Source of the DNA: Enterobacter sp. RHBSTW-00175
Lineage (GTDB): Bacteria; Pseudomonadota; Gammaproteobacteria; Enterobacterales; Enterobacteriaceae
Assembly: GCF_013927005.1 (NCBI RefSeq)
Contig: NZ_CP055932.1
Location: 4,716 to 68,715, forward strand
Direction of reading: 5' to 3'
Length of the DNA: 64,000 nucleotides
How positions within the stretch are numbered: position 1 is the stretch's first letter; the number at the start of each line of letters is the position of its first letter. The notes under the pieces are model-generated. The model did not search any database, was not told the origin of the DNA, and worked only from the letters and a program-made list of their open reading frames with translations. Both the position numbers and the translations under genes were made by a program. Positions 39,353-50,112 of the stretch are shown here, in pieces.

Positions 39353-42300
39353 AAGGTAATTCATTGTTTAAATTAAAATTTAATTCTCTCAGTTCCCCCT
39401 TCAAAATATCCTCCGGTAGCGTGAACGTATAATGCCCCAGCATATTGATATGCCCGTGCATCAGTGGGGATAACCGGACGATATCTTCACCCCCGGTTTC
39501 TTCTCCATTCCTGCGCATCCAGCTCAGGGCTTCCTGCATATAAAGTGTGTTCCACAGTACCACTGCGTTAGTGACGAGGCCCAGTGCACCCAGTTGATCT
39601 TCCTGACCTTCACGATAGCGCTTTCTGATCTCACCGCGCTGCCCGTAGCAGATCGCCCTCGCCACAGCATGGCGGCCTTCTCCCCGGTTTAGCTGCGTCA
39701 GGATCCGCCGACGATAATCTTCATCATCAATATAATTTAGAAGGTACAGCGTCTTGTTGACGCGCCCCACTTCCATGATCGCCTGTGCCAACCCTGATGG
39801 GCGCGAGCTTTTCAGCAAAGAGCGAATGAGTTCTGAAGCATGAATGGTACCCAGTTTCAGCGAACCGGCGGCTCGCATCATCTCATCCCACTGATACTCG
39901 GCTTTCGACAGATCGGCACAACCACGAGCCAGTTCGTCTAGTGCACCGTAATTTGCCGATTTATCCACCCGCCAGAATACTGCTTCACCGGCATCGGCAA
40001 GCCGAGGAGAAAACTGGTATCCCAGCAGCCAGAAGAGGCCAAAAATAATGTCGCTGGTACCGGCTGTGTCTGTCATGATCTCAACCGGATTCAGCCCTGT
40101 CTGCTGCTCCAGAAGGCCTTCCAGCACAAAAATGGAATCACGTAATGTGCCGGGAACAACGATGCCGTGGAATCCAGAATACTGATCAGAGACGAAGTTG
40201 TACCAGGTGATGCCACGTCCGGAACCAAAATATTTTCTGTTAGGTCCTGAATTGACGGTTTTCACCGGCGTGACAAAGCGCATGCCGTCAGCTGAAGCCA
40301 CTTCGCCGCCACCCCAGCGGCCAGCAAGCTCCAGTGTGGACTGAAAATCAACCAGGCGGACATTGGCGCTGACCAGCGTTTCTGCCCGGAGGTAATTCTG
40401 TTTCACCCAACTGAGCCGGTGGCGCGTCAGCGCCGGTATATTGTGCTTTATCAGCGGTTCCAGCCCGATATTGCAAGCCTCAGCCATCAGGACCGCGCAC
40501 AGGCTGATGTGCAGATCCTGCGCCCGGGCCCCGGATTCACTGACATGCGTAAACTCACGTGTAAAGCCCGTTCTGGCATCTATCTCAAGCAACAGTTCCG
40601 TCAAATCTACCGGCGGGAGTAGCTGCCTTACCCGACTGTTGAGACGATGCAACGATGGTGGCTCCTCCAGTTTCTCCAGGCTGCTGATAGTCAGGGAAGG
40701 ATATTTACCGTCATGGCAGATATTAACCTCCGCATTTCCTTCAAAGCGAGATGCGACGGCTTTCCAGGTTTTATCCAGTTGGAGCGCCAGCTGTTGCACG
40801 CCTTTATGTCCATCAGTGGGATGTCCCAGCGCCCGACAGATGGGGACCCGCTGAACCTGCCATTCTTCCCCCTGCAACAGCTTCTCGCGGGGATTTCCCC
40901 AGCGATCGCTGTTTTCGAGCCAGATGTCCCGTCGGCGTAGTGCATCCTGAAGGCGCTCCAGCAGACAAAGCGAGTAACCGGCACGCTGTATCCGGCCCTC
41001 CGCATCGTATACCAGGCGTTTCCAGGGGCCGGTAATAATATGTTCAGGCGCATCGTCCAGGATGCGCTTTTTCGAGCCGTTCAGTTCGGTCAGATAATGA
41101 ATGGCGGACAGCGTATGTTCTCCGGCTGGCGCTGCCTGGAAATGCAGGTCGCGCAATACCGCCGGAAGAAAACGCTTTACCCGCCCGTACTGTTCCACCA
41201 TTTCGTCATGGAAATTGTTGTTCTGAGGCCGGGCCAGCTCATTTACCTTGCTGACGGATTCTGCCAGCCTACTTTTCGGTATGCTGCTGAATATGGTCTC
41301 CCTCAGTTCAGCATCGTCAGCCTGCTCAGCTAGCAACAATGAACATGCCTGCGCCAGCAGTAGCGCAGCACGGTCAAGATCTTTCAGCGTCCTGAGCCGT
41401 TTTTTCTGCCCCGTTTTCTTCGCCGCACGAGTGATATCCAGTATAAGCATATCGAGCACATCAACGGCTTCATCCAGCGCCGCAGTCTCCTGTGCTTTAA
41501 CGAATGCGGTGAGTACGGCCAGCTTTCTCTGCTGTGGCATTCGCGCGATATATTTTACCGACGCCATGCCTGCGTAACGGGCCAGATTACGTAGTTGTAT
41601 AGCGGGCAGACCGGTAAAACTCAGTCGGGAAAACTCCAGGTTTCGCAGCCGGATATACCGCTCCAGCGCTTCGGTAAATGCCGGACCGCTGACGGTGACA
41701 GGTCCCTTTTTCAGTTGCTCCAGCGGTGAAATTCGCTGCCCCTCAGGAATGTCCAGCAGCTCAGTCACGCGGGCGGTCTGCCAGCTGTCCGGCAACGCGG
41801 CCAGTTTCTTCCAAAGTTGCTGATTTGCCCGTTCACGTATTTCACTGACGAGACGTACAAGTGTGGTTGCTCCGGGCAGCAGGACCTTATTCTGAAGCAA
41901 CCAGGCGGTGGCAAAATCAAACATCAGGCCGGGTCGCTCATTACTGAGCCATGCACGGGTGTATAGCAGGCGCTTCAGGCGGAAAGACCAGGGGAAATCG
42001 CCAAATTCATGGTAACCGTAATATTCCTTAATCAGCGCAGTATGCTCTCTGAGGGTGGTATCCCGTTCTGCGTAGCGGGAAAGGACTTCCGGACGGCGGA
42101 TATTAAGCTGCACCGCGACAAATTGCTGAACACCCGGCAGAACCCGGGTTAAATCTGTCAGAAAGGTGCCCAGAAAACGGGCGGTGGTGAGCTGAAGCGC
42201 AATTCCCAGCCGGTTATGCCTTCCCCGTCGCTGGTTAATGAAGGCAAGATCTCGCTCATCAAGATGAAAATAGCGCGCCAGCTGCACGTCATTGGGTTCT

Positions 42301-42356
42301 GCAACATAGCGACCATAATTCAGTTCCTGCTCAGTGGTCAGAAAATCGACGGGCAT
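39348..42356 (-). CDS. tnpA: Tn3-family transposase
   Basis: This 1002-residue TnpA has the usual Tn3 length and starts MPVDFLTTEQELNYGRY. The catalytic C-terminal half includes EIMTDTAGTSDIIFGLFWLLGYQFSPRLAD with a catalytic Asp, and later FNDLF-type helical blocks followed by GNAVVLWNTLYMQEAL-like sequence (LVTNAVVLWNTLY). Its stop codon lies in the left terminal repeat. It is divergent from tnpR across the res site and looks intact. Confidence 0.93.
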   Translation of the reverse strand: MPVDFLTTEQELNYGRYVAEPNDVQLARYFHLDERDLAFINQRRGRHNRLGIALQLTTARFLGTFLTDLTRVLPGVQQFVAVQLNIRRPEVLSRYAERDTTLREHTALIKEYYGYHEFGDFPWSFRLKRLLYTRAWLSNERPGLMFDFATAWLLQNKVLLPGATTLVRLVSEIRERANQQLWKKLAALPDSWQTARVTELLDIPEGQRISPLEQLKKGPVTVSGPAFTEALERYIRLRNLEFSRLSFTGLPAIQLRNLARYAGMASVKYIARMPQQRKLAVLTAFVKAQETAALDEAVDVLDMLILDITRAAKKTGQKKRLRTLKDLDRAALLLAQACSLLLAEQADDAELRETIFSSIPKSRLAESVSKVNELARPQNNNFHDEMVEQYGRVKRFLPAVLRDLHFQAAPAGEHTLSAIHYLTELNGSKKRILDDAPEHIITGPWKRLVYDAEGRIQRAGYSLCLLERLQDALRRRDIWLENSDRWGNPREKLLQGEEWQVQRVPICRALGHPTDGHKGVQQLALQLDKTWKAVASRFEGNAEVNICHDGKYPSLTISSLEKLEEPPSLHRLNSRVRQLLPPVDLTELLLEIDARTGFTREFTHVSESGARAQDLHISLCAVLMAEACNIGLEPLIKHNIPALTRHRLSWVKQNYLRAETLVSANVRLVDFQSTLELAGRWGGGEVASADGMRFVTPVKTVNSGPNRKYFGSGRGITWYNFVSDQYSGFHGIVVPGTLRDSIFVLEGLLEQQTGLNPVEIMTDTAGTSDIIFGLFWLLGYQFSPRLADAGEAVFWRVDKSANYGALDELARGCADLSKAEYQWDEMMRAAGSLKLGTIHASELIRSLLKSSRPSGLAQAIMEVGRVNKTLYLLNYIDDEDYRRRILTQLNRGEGRHAVARAICYGQRGEIRKRYREGQEDQLGALGLVTNAVVLWNTLYMQEALSWMRRNGEETGGEDIVRLSPLMHGHINMLGHYTFTLPEDILKGELRELNFNLNNELPS

Positions 42357-42400
42357 ATAGGCCTTCCTGCCTGACGGTTATATATTAACAATTTCGCAAC

Positions 42401-43092
<692 letters not shown>

Positions 43093-43100
43093 GGACGAAC

Positions 43101-43505
43101 ATGAGTGATGTAAAGGCATTCAACAATTGCATGAGTGTGTTCTGGCGACAGCATGAAGCCGAATTCTCTCGCTTTCTGACATCGAAGACAGGTGATAGCG
43201 AAAAAGCAGCAGACCCGGAGAAGACGAAGGTGATTATCGTGACGCTTGCCGAAACGACACCTGTACTGGAAGCCGCTAACCTGCAGCAGGATCTACGCCG
43301 AGCTGGCATCGAGCCGTGGGCATGGGTCGTTAATAACAGCCTGGCAGCTGCTCAACCGTCTTCGCCTTTCCTGAAGATCAGGGCGAACCGCGAGCTGCCT
43401 CTCATCTCTGATGTGGAAGAGCAGTATGCAAAGCGTATTGCATTAACAGCGCTACAGAGCGAAGAGCCGGTTGGTATTGACCTGCTGGAAGAAATGGCGA
43501 AGTAA
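43101..43505 (+). CDS. Truncated ArsA-like protein
   Basis: This 134-residue frame starts 8 bp after tnpR. From about residue 44 it matches the C-terminal end of ArsA (TKVIIVTLAETTPVLEAANLQQDLRRAG, then EPWAWVVNNSL). The first 40 residues do not resemble ArsA and there is no P-loop, so it cannot be a functional ATPase. It is probably the tail of another arsA copy left by recombination when the ars operon joined the transposon. Confidence 0.7.
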   Translation: MSDVKAFNNCMSVFWRQHEAEFSRFLTSKTGDSEKAADPEKTKVIIVTLAETTPVLEAANLQQDLRRAGIEPWAWVVNNSLAAAQPSSPFLKIRANRELPLISDVEEQYAKRIALTALQSEEPVGIDLLEEMAK

Positions 43506-43510
43506 TAATG

Positions 43511-43530
43511 AAGGGGGCAAATGCCCCCTT
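43511..43530. terminator. Hairpin between convergent arsA fragment and arsC
   Basis: A perfect 8-bp stem (AAGGGGGC / GCCCCCTT with a short AAAT loop) lies between the two convergent genes. It is followed by CGTCTTTATTT on the plus strand. It probably terminates transcription from both sides, mainly that of the ars operon. Confidence 0.65.
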
Positions 43531-43535
43531 CGTCT

Positions 43536-43961
43536 TTATTTCAGTCTTTTACCTGAATCATCAACGACTTTTTCACCGTCTTCCTTGGTGAAAGCCGCTT
43601 TCTGGGCATCTGGAAGGATATCGAGAACAACCTCTGAAGGACGGCAAAGTTTAGTTCCCAGTGGCGTCACTACGATCGGACGGTTGATCAGAATCGGATG
43701 CTGTAGCATAAAGTCGATGAGCTGGTCGTCAGTAAATTTATCTTCTGCAAGACCCAGTTCCTCATACGGCTCGACGTTCTTACGCAGCAAAGCCCGGACG
43801 GAAATGCCCATATCCGCAATGAGTTTGAGCAGCTCATCGCGTGAAGGTGGAGTCTCAAGGTAAAGAATAACGGTCGGCTCGATACCGCTGTTGCGGATCA
43901 TCTCCAGCGTATTACGCGACGTGCCGCAGGCTGGGTTGTGATAAATGGTGATGTTGCTCAT
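43536..43961 (-). CDS. arsC: Arsenate reductase (glutaredoxin-dependent)
   Basis: This 141-residue enzyme reduces arsenate to arsenite, which ArsAB exports. The active-site loop HNPACGTSRNTL holds catalytic Cys12, and the downstream arginines of the family are present (for example RPIVVTPLGTKLCRP). Length matches R773 ArsC (141). It is the last gene of arsRDABC, 12 bp after arsB. Confidence 0.95.
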   Translation of the reverse strand: MSNITIYHNPACGTSRNTLEMIRNSGIEPTVILYLETPPSRDELLKLIADMGISVRALLRKNVEPYEELGLAEDKFTDDQLIDFMLQHPILINRPIVVTPLGTKLCRPSEVVLDILPDAQKAAFTKEDGEKVVDDSGKRLK

Positions 43962-43973
43962 ATCAGTATCTCA

Positions 43974-45263
43974 TTACAAAGTGAAAGAGAGACGTAGCGC
44001 CAGCGCGGCCAGCGTTACAAACAGCACAGGCAGAGTCATGACGATCCCGGTGCGGAAATAGTATCCCCATGTGATGGTCATGTTCTTCTGTGAAAGGACA
44101 TGCAGCCAGAGCAACGTTGCCAGGCTACCAATAGGTGTAATTTTCGGTCCAAGATCGCAGCCAATCACGTTGGCAAAAATCATCGCCTCTTTGATAACGC
44201 CTGTTGCAGTGCTGCCATCAATAGAGAGAGCACCAACCAGCACGGTAGGCATATTGTTCATGATGGAAGAGAGGAAAGCCGTCAGGAAGCCAGTACCAAA
44301 CGTCGCGGCCCAAAGTCCTTTATCTGCCAGCACGTTCAACACACCGGAGAGGTATTCTGTTAGTCCGGCATTACGCAGACCATAGACCACCAGATACATT
44401 CCCAGAGAGAATATGACGATCTGCCATGGCGCACCGCGAAGCACTTTGCCAGTGTTAATGGCATGGCCTCGCTTCGCCACCGCAAACAGAATGACAGCCC
44501 CTACAGCAGCAATCGCACTGACCGGGATACCCAACGGCTCAAGGACGAAAAAGCCAACCAGAAGAAGGATCAACACTATCCAGCCGGTTCTGAAGGTTGC
44601 CAGATCTTTAATCGCTTTTGCCGGTGCTTTCAGGAGAGCCAGGTCGTAAGTTGGCGGAATATCTTTGCGGAAGAACAGATGCAGCATCACCAGCGTGGCG
44701 ATAATGGCTGCGATATCCACCGGCACCATTACCGACGCATACTCAGTGAAACCCAGCCCAAAGAAGTCTGCAGAAACGATGTTAACCAGGTTGGACACGA
44801 TAAGCGGCAGACTGGCCGTATCGGCAATAAACCCGGCGGCCATGACAAATGCCAGCGTAGTGCCTTTGCTGAAACCTAATGCAAGCAGCATGGCGATAAC
44901 AATTGGCGTCAGAATCAATGCCGCACCATCGTTGGCAAACAGTGCCGCCACCGCTGCGCCGAGCAAAACGATATAGGTAAACAGCAAACGCCCGCGACCG
45001 TTACCCCAACGTGAAACGTGCAGCGCCGCCCATTCGAAAAAGCCCGATTCATCGAGCAGAAGGCTGATAATAATCACGGCAATAAAGGTCGCCGTCGCAT
45101 TCCAGACAATATTCCACACTACAGGGATATCACCAAAATGGACTACGCCAGAGATCAGCGCCAGTACCGCGCCCAGCGTCGCACTCCAGCCGATCCCTAA
45201 TCCCTTCGGTTGCCAGATAACCAAAACGATGGTCAGGACAAAAATAGCGCCTGCCAGTAACAT
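43974..45263 (-). CDS. arsB: Arsenite efflux membrane protein
   Basis: This 429-residue integral membrane protein has about 12 hydrophobic helices and is the arsenite channel used alone or with ArsA. I chose the ATG at 45263 ([17 protein letters not shown]), preceded by GGAGGATTT, giving the standard ArsB length; the longer frame from 45305 is unlikely. The [23 protein letters not shown] and [20 protein letters not shown] blocks are typical of the family. Confidence 0.95.
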   Translation of the reverse strand: MLLAGAIFVLTIVLVIWQPKGLGIGWSATLGAVLALISGVVHFGDIPVVWNIVWNATATFIAVIIISLLLDESGFFEWAALHVSRWGNGRGRLLFTYIVLLGAAVAALFANDGAALILTPIVIAMLLALGFSKGTTLAFVMAAGFIADTASLPLIVSNLVNIVSADFFGLGFTEYASVMVPVDIAAIIATLVMLHLFFRKDIPPTYDLALLKAPAKAIKDLATFRTGWIVLILLLVGFFVLEPLGIPVSAIAAVGAVILFAVAKRGHAINTGKVLRGAPWQIVIFSLGMYLVVYGLRNAGLTEYLSGVLNVLADKGLWAATFGTGFLTAFLSSIMNNMPTVLVGALSIDGSTATGVIKEAMIFANVIGCDLGPKITPIGSLATLLWLHVLSQKNMTITWGYYFRTGIVMTLPVLFVTLAALALRLSFTL

Positions 45264-45311
45264 AAATCCTCCAGACAGGACGGCTTTGCCGCCCTGTATA
45301 TACAAAAAAAA

Positions 45312-47063
45312 TTAAACAACCAGCTCTCTGAGTTTCTCGATGCCAGTGGGCTCTGCAGCCATTACCGGTACTAACGCTATGCGGCTTGCATGCTGGTTTT
45401 TCACAACCTCGATTTGAGGACGCTCTTGTAGGGCGCGCTGGCAAAGCAGCGGCGATTGCGTCTGTGCAATCGAAAGGCTGTTATTGATAATCCAGCCCCA
45501 GGGATGAATCCCCGCACGTTCAAGATCGGACTGCAGGTTTGCCGCTTCCAGTACAGGTGTGGTTTCAGGCAGAGTGACCAGCAAAACTTTGGTACGTTCC
45601 TGGTCCTGAAGCTGCATCATCGGAGTGGTAAAATGACCTTTATCCCCCATCTTCCTGGCAATCTCACGGTGATAAGCCCCGGTAGCATCAAGCAGTAATA
45701 GCGTATGCCCGGTAGGTGCCGTATCCATGACCACAAACCGTTTGCCAGCTTCACGAATTACGCGTGAAAACGCCTGGAACACCGCAATCTCTTCTGTGCA
45801 AGGAGAACGTAAATCCTCTTCGAGCAGCCGTTTCCCAGCCTCATCCAGATCCCTGCCTTTCGTCTCAAGAACATGCTGACGATAGCGTTCAGTTTCATCG
45901 TGAGGGTTGATTCGGCTGACCTGCAGATTTTTGAGGCTGCCATTGAGCGTTGTACTGAGATGTGCAGCAGGATCTGAGGTGGTGAGATGCACATCAAAAC
46001 CCTTATCCGCCAGACTGACGGCGATAGCCGCAGCCATTGTGGTTTTGCCCACACCACCTTTGCCCATCAGCATAATCAAACCGTGTTCACTGCGGGCGAT
46101 ATCATCAACCAGGACAGACAACGACATATTCTCTGGCTTGTTCTGTGGGCTTTGTTCAGGAAGCGATGTTATCTCAGCGTGTTCGTTGAGCAGGCCTTTC
46201 AATGCGGATACACCAACCATGTTCAGCGGCTGCAGGTATAAGTTGTCTGTCGGCAAATCAGATAACCCGGCAGGAAGATTTGCCAGCGCCTCTTGCTCCC
46301 GTTGCCATATTGCAGCGGCCAGTGCATCACGTTCTGCTTCGCTCGCAGGCAGGACACCGTTAATGACTAAATACTGATTTTTAAGGCCAATAGCTGATAA
46401 TTCGTCATGAGTACGAGCGACTTCCTGCAGTGTTGATTTTTGCAATCGCGCGACCAGCACAAGGCGAGTTCGTTCAGGATCGGATAATGCCTCAACCGCA
46501 TGAGCATATTGCTCGCGTTGTTTTTCCAGCCCAGCCATTGGACCAAGACAGGAAGCACCATCCGGGTTACTTTCGATGAAGCTGCTCCAGGCTCCGGGAA
46601 GCTGAAGAAGGCGAATAGTGTGGCCAGTTGGGGCAGTATCAAAAATGATGTGATCAAAGCGGGTCAGCAGAGAAGCGTCAGTCAGTAAGCCAGTAAACTC
46701 GTCGAATGCAGCGATCTCTGTCGTACAAGCTCCTGAAAGCTGTTCACTGATGCTGTTAACAACGTCATCAGGCAAAAGACCTTTAATAGGGTCAACGATT
46801 CTGGCGCGGTATTGCTGGGCGGCGTCCTGCGGGTCAATCTCCAGAGCCGAAAGACCAGACACAGCAGTCACGGGCTGGATAGTGTTACCGATAGTCTGAT
46901 CGAATACCTGACCGACATTGGAAGCCGGGTCGGTACTGACAAGCAGAACACGCTTTCCCAGTTCAGCCAGACGTATAGCCGTTGCGCAGGAAATCGAAGT
47001 TTTGCCTACACCTCCCTTACCGGTGAAAAACAGGTAAGACGGGATATTCTCTAAGAATTTCAT
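45312..47063 (-). CDS. arsA: Arsenite-stimulated ATPase
   Basis: This 583-residue ATPase energises ArsB. It has two homologous halves, each with a P-loop: FTGKGGVGKTS at 14-23 and LMGKGGVGKTT near residue 335. DTAPTGHT switch motifs occur in both halves. I chose the ATG at 47063 (MKFLENIPSYLFF) with GGAGGACAT upstream; this gives the same length as R773 ArsA. It follows arsD by 17 bp. Confidence 0.95.
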   Translation of the reverse strand: MKFLENIPSYLFFTGKGGVGKTSISCATAIRLAELGKRVLLVSTDPASNVGQVFDQTIGNTIQPVTAVSGLSALEIDPQDAAQQYRARIVDPIKGLLPDDVVNSISEQLSGACTTEIAAFDEFTGLLTDASLLTRFDHIIFDTAPTGHTIRLLQLPGAWSSFIESNPDGASCLGPMAGLEKQREQYAHAVEALSDPERTRLVLVARLQKSTLQEVARTHDELSAIGLKNQYLVINGVLPASEAERDALAAAIWQREQEALANLPAGLSDLPTDNLYLQPLNMVGVSALKGLLNEHAEITSLPEQSPQNKPENMSLSVLVDDIARSEHGLIMLMGKGGVGKTTMAAAIAVSLADKGFDVHLTTSDPAAHLSTTLNGSLKNLQVSRINPHDETERYRQHVLETKGRDLDEAGKRLLEEDLRSPCTEEIAVFQAFSRVIREAGKRFVVMDTAPTGHTLLLLDATGAYHREIARKMGDKGHFTTPMMQLQDQERTKVLLVTLPETTPVLEAANLQSDLERAGIHPWGWIINNSLSIAQTQSPLLCQRALQERPQIEVVKNQHASRIALVPVMAAEPTGIEKLRELVV

Positions 47064-47080
47064 ATGTCCTCCTGACATAC

Positions 47081-47443
47081 TCAACAACAGGAAGTTTTAC
47101 CACCACAGCAACTGGTGGAAGCTAAACCCACCTTTTCCAGCGGTATACCAAACCAGCGAGCCAGTTCAGCGCGTTTTGGGTATCGCCCGGCCATCACCGT
47201 TTCACCATCAAGCAACAGCAGCGGAAGCCCTTCAGCTCCAGAAGCCTCAAGGAATGCTTTCGCTTTTTCGTTCTCAACGAAGCTCATAGGCTGCTGCGCC
47301 AGGTTATAACGTTCGATCTGAACCCCACGCCCTTTCAGCCATTGCACATCAGCAGAAAAATTGACCAAAACCTGATCGACATCTGAACCACAAACGCCGG
47401 TACTGCAGCACATCGCCGGATCAAACACCGTTAACATTTTCAT
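47081..47443 (-). CDS. arsD: ArsD arsenic metallochaperone
   Basis: This 120-residue protein passes arsenite to ArsA and weakly represses the operon. It has the N-terminal Cys pair in DPAMCCSTGVCG (the third Cys completes the site) and a C-terminal TSCCGGKTSCC with two further Cys pairs. The start is the ATG at 47443; an upstream frame to 47500 would overlap arsR and is rejected. Confidence 0.93.
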   Translation of the reverse strand: MKMLTVFDPAMCCSTGVCGSDVDQVLVNFSADVQWLKGRGVQIERYNLAQQPMSFVENEKAKAFLEASGAEGLPLLLLDGETVMAGRYPKRAELARWFGIPLEKVGLASTSCCGGKTSCC

Positions 47444-47490
47444 CTTTAACACCTCATATTCGTAAAAACATATATGTACAGGCAAAATTT

Positions 47491-47844
47491 TTAGATACAA
47501 ACAGCCTTACCGCTGCCAGAGCAGTTGGCCGATGCCAGCTTACGGGCGATGGCCTGTACGTCGTCCTGTTGACTTAACCAGGCCTGCTCAATCACCAGGG
47601 CAGCCCAGGAAGGAATATGCGGGGATAAGCGATAATGAACCCATTTCCCCTGCTTGCGATCCAGCAACAGGCCACTTTCCCGAAGCATCGCCAGATGGCG
47701 GGAGGTCTTGGGTTGTGATTGTTCCAGCGCTGTGCAGAGATCGCATACGCACAGCTCCCCCATCTCCCTGAGCAGTAGCACGATACCCAGGCGGGTTTCA
47801 TCAGATAGTATTTTGAAAAGTTGTAGGGATGCAATTTCTGGCAT
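47491..47844 (-). CDS. arsR: ArsR arsenic-responsive repressor
   Basis: This 117-residue winged-helix repressor has the arsenite-binding cluster ELCVCDLC (Cys32, Cys34, Cys37) at the start of the recognition region, and SQPKTSRHLAMLRESGLL as the DNA-reading helix. It is the first gene of the operon and represses it until arsenite or antimonite binds. Length equals R773 ArsR. Confidence 0.95.
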   Translation of the reverse strand: MPEIASLQLFKILSDETRLGIVLLLREMGELCVCDLCTALEQSQPKTSRHLAMLRESGLLLDRKQGKWVHYRLSPHIPSWAALVIEQAWLSQQDDVQAIARKLASANCSGSGKAVCI

Positions 47845-47868
47845 TATGTACTCCTGCTATGAATGGGT

Positions 47869-47897
47869 ATTGTCTCTCCACCAAAACAAGAAGTCAA
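47869..47897 (-). promoter_or_regulatory. ars operon promoter
   Basis: Read on the minus strand, -35 TTGACT (47892-47897) and -10 GACAAT (47869-47874) are 17 bp apart, about 25 bp upstream of the arsR start. An imperfect inverted repeat (CACATGCGAGAAAACACATATGA, read from 47920) just upstream may contribute to ArsR binding. Confidence 0.7.
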
Positions 47898-48081
47898 AAT
47901 CATATGTGTTTTCTCGCATGTGAGTGCAGGTGTCACTATGCGGTTGAAAAACGACCTGATGTGCGATCGTTACGTTAGTTGGGTAGGTAAAAAAGTCATT
48001 TGAGGCTAAAACATTGCTTAGTGCGGGCTTTCAGTTCATAGAGAAGAATGAATAATATCAATTATAACAATTGGTTATTTC

Positions 48082-48119
48082 CTTAGCGTACGTTTTCGTT
48101 CCATTGGCCCTCAGACCCC
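48082..48119. repeat. Right 38-bp terminal inverted repeat of the Tn3-family transposon
   Basis: Read inward it begins GGGGTCTGAGGGCCAATGG and ends CGTACGCTAAG, matching the left repeat at 37 of 38 positions. Confidence 0.93.
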
Positions 48120-48497
48120 AAGATCGACATAACTGAATGTCGTACCTGAAGTTTGTTTACGCAGACGTTCAAACAACCGATAAGTACCGCCATAGACCCC
48201 TTTCATTACTAATACATGGGAATCCTTAGGTAGCAATTCCAATATAAGTGCAGTTGCTGCCATACCGGAAGCGGTTGCCGTAGCATAGATACCTCCTTCC
48301 AACTCAGCCAAGGCGGTTTCATATGCATATCTTGTCGGGTTACTGCAACGGGAATAACAAAACTCCCCTTCTTCGCCTAAATTTGGCTGAATGAAGGAAC
48401 TGGCGGTAGTAATCGGTGGAAAAATAGCATTATTGCCCCGGTCAACTTGATCTCCGGCATGGATAACCAGAGTCGCGATCGATTTTGATTTGCTCAT
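48120..48497 (-). pseudogene. 5' fragment of a cystathionine gamma-lyase / methionine gamma-lyase-type gene
   Basis: About 123 codons survive of a PLP-dependent Cys/Met metabolism enzyme (usual length about 400). The fragment holds the N-terminal IFPPITTASSF, YSRCSNPTRYAYETALAELEGG and the cofactor phosphate-binding ATASGMAATALILELL. The Tn3-family transposon end cuts it at 48119, so the PLP lysine and C-terminal domain are missing. It lay downstream of the cyuA-like gene on the same strand, suggesting a former sulfur-amino-acid catabolic operon. Confidence 0.88.
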
Positions 48498-48971
48498 TAT
48501 TTGTCCCTTTAAATTTTAACGATAGCCCGCCGATCATTATTAATAATGACGTTAGGCCACGCGGTTAAACCGTAATATTTATTTACGTGTCATTATACTG
48601 ATAATTTCTTTATCTGTTTGCCTCATTGGCGATAACACTAATTTACATAAATTATTGATAGAACCTTCAACATCGCAGGAAACAATGCCATCACGCTCCC
48701 CTGCAACACTATTTTGTTGCGCCATCAACACCGACTTAAATGCACAGGCGGTAGCGGTAGACACTTTCATGGCACAACTATTTGATGCACCATCGCAAAT
48801 AATGCCACTAATATCACTGATCATATTACTGACCGCGTAGGAGATAGTTTGAAAATCTTGGGTCAATAACCAACTCATACCTGCCGCCGCCCCCATTGCT
48901 GCCGTTGACGCCGCACACAATGCAGACAATCGGGTATAACGCATATGAATTGAGATTGCGGCTAAATAGCT

Positions 48972-50112
48972 GCGCCTAATACCGCTACACTTTTGCCTGA
49001 CCATGTTTTCCTCCGGGGAATGGGCTGGCGGTTTCCATAAAATGGCGGACCTTTTTCAGTAACTGCCACATTGAGCGGCACTGATGATTACGGGTTATCG
49101 TGTCATGAAGTGCCTGCCATAGCCGTTCCACATGATTCACCCACGGCGAGTAAACCGGCTGGTAAATTACCCTGAACTTGGGATTTGCTTTCAACCAGCG
49201 CTGTGTTTCGCGGCTTTTATGGATAATGTAGTTATCAACGATCAGCGTGATTGTTTTCGCCCGCCGGTAAGTGGCTTTCAGGTGCTTCAGCAGAGCGATA
49301 AACAGCGCTGAACTTTTGCTGTTGCCGCCCACGTAGCTGACTTTACCCGTGCCACTGTGCAGTGCGCCGGCCAGATAGTATTTTTCGTTCTGCCCCGGCG
49401 TCACTACCCGTTTCTGCTGTCCGCGCAACTGCCAGTCCGCACCGATTTTAGGATTAAGGTGGATATCCACTTCATCTTCATAAAATACCGGATGCTCTGC
49501 GCTGCATTCATCCAGCGCTTTGTGGATTACCGCCATCTTTTCATCTTTATGTGGGTCACGGATACGCAGAGTTGGCGCGGCCCTGCGCCATACAAGCCCC
49601 GCAGATGGCAACCAGCGGCGAACGGTTCCTGCATGTAACTGGCAACCGGTTATCTCATTGATTTTTAATGCCAGTAATTCGGTGCTCCAGCGTGAACGTT
49701 GATAACCAAAATCGCCGGGAGAATGCTTTATCAGCTCACGTAACAGGGTGCAGATATGTTCAAAAGGCCAGCGTCGGGAGCGCCCTGCGGGTAAGGATTT
49801 CAGGCCTTCAATACCTGAGTGCGTAAACCAGTTAATCCAGCGACCAACGGATGAACGAGCACAACAGAGAGTTCTGGCAACATCGCTGACCCGTTCACCC
49901 CGATGAAGCATCAGCATGGCCGTGAGTCTGCGGGCATGATTTTTATCGCGCGTTTTATGAATAGCTTTCTGCATCAGGCGTCGTTCGCCACGGGGTATTG
50001 GTGCTATGATCGGCATCGCTCAGTCCGGTTGGTGGTTTTGGTTGGTTTGGCGATTGATCAGATCGCACAATCCGGGCTGAGTTCCCTTTCAGTGATCTAC
50101 TATTCCGCGCAT
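48972..50112 (-). mobile_element. IS630-family insertion sequence
   Basis: This element of about 1.14 kb has short imperfect inverted ends (TGCGCCTAATA on the left, and TGCGCGGAATA read inward on the right) and one transposase gene. The flanks both read CT at the joints (48970-48971, 50113-50114), whereas IS630-family elements normally duplicate TA, so the exact ends need checking. It interrupts the cyuA-like gene. Confidence 0.8.
48985..50016 (-). CDS. IS630-family transposase
   Basis: This 343-residue transposase, the size of IS630 ORF343, has an N-terminal helix-turn-helix (ERVSDVARTLCCARSSVGRWINWF) and a C-terminal DDE domain: VFYEDEVDIHLNP, then TLIVDNYIIHKSRETQRWL and SPWVNHVERLWQALHD. 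It is intact. Confidence 0.9.
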   Translation of the reverse strand: MPIIAPIPRGERRLMQKAIHKTRDKNHARRLTAMLMLHRGERVSDVARTLCCARSSVGRWINWFTHSGIEGLKSLPAGRSRRWPFEHICTLLRELIKHSPGDFGYQRSRWSTELLALKINEITGCQLHAGTVRRWLPSAGLVWRRAAPTLRIRDPHKDEKMAVIHKALDECSAEHPVFYEDEVDIHLNPKIGADWQLRGQQKRVVTPGQNEKYYLAGALHSGTGKVSYVGGNSKSSALFIALLKHLKATYRRAKTITLIVDNYIIHKSRETQRWLKANPKFRVIYQPVYSPWVNHVERLWQALHDTITRNHQCRSMWQLLKKVRHFMETASPFPGGKHGQAKV

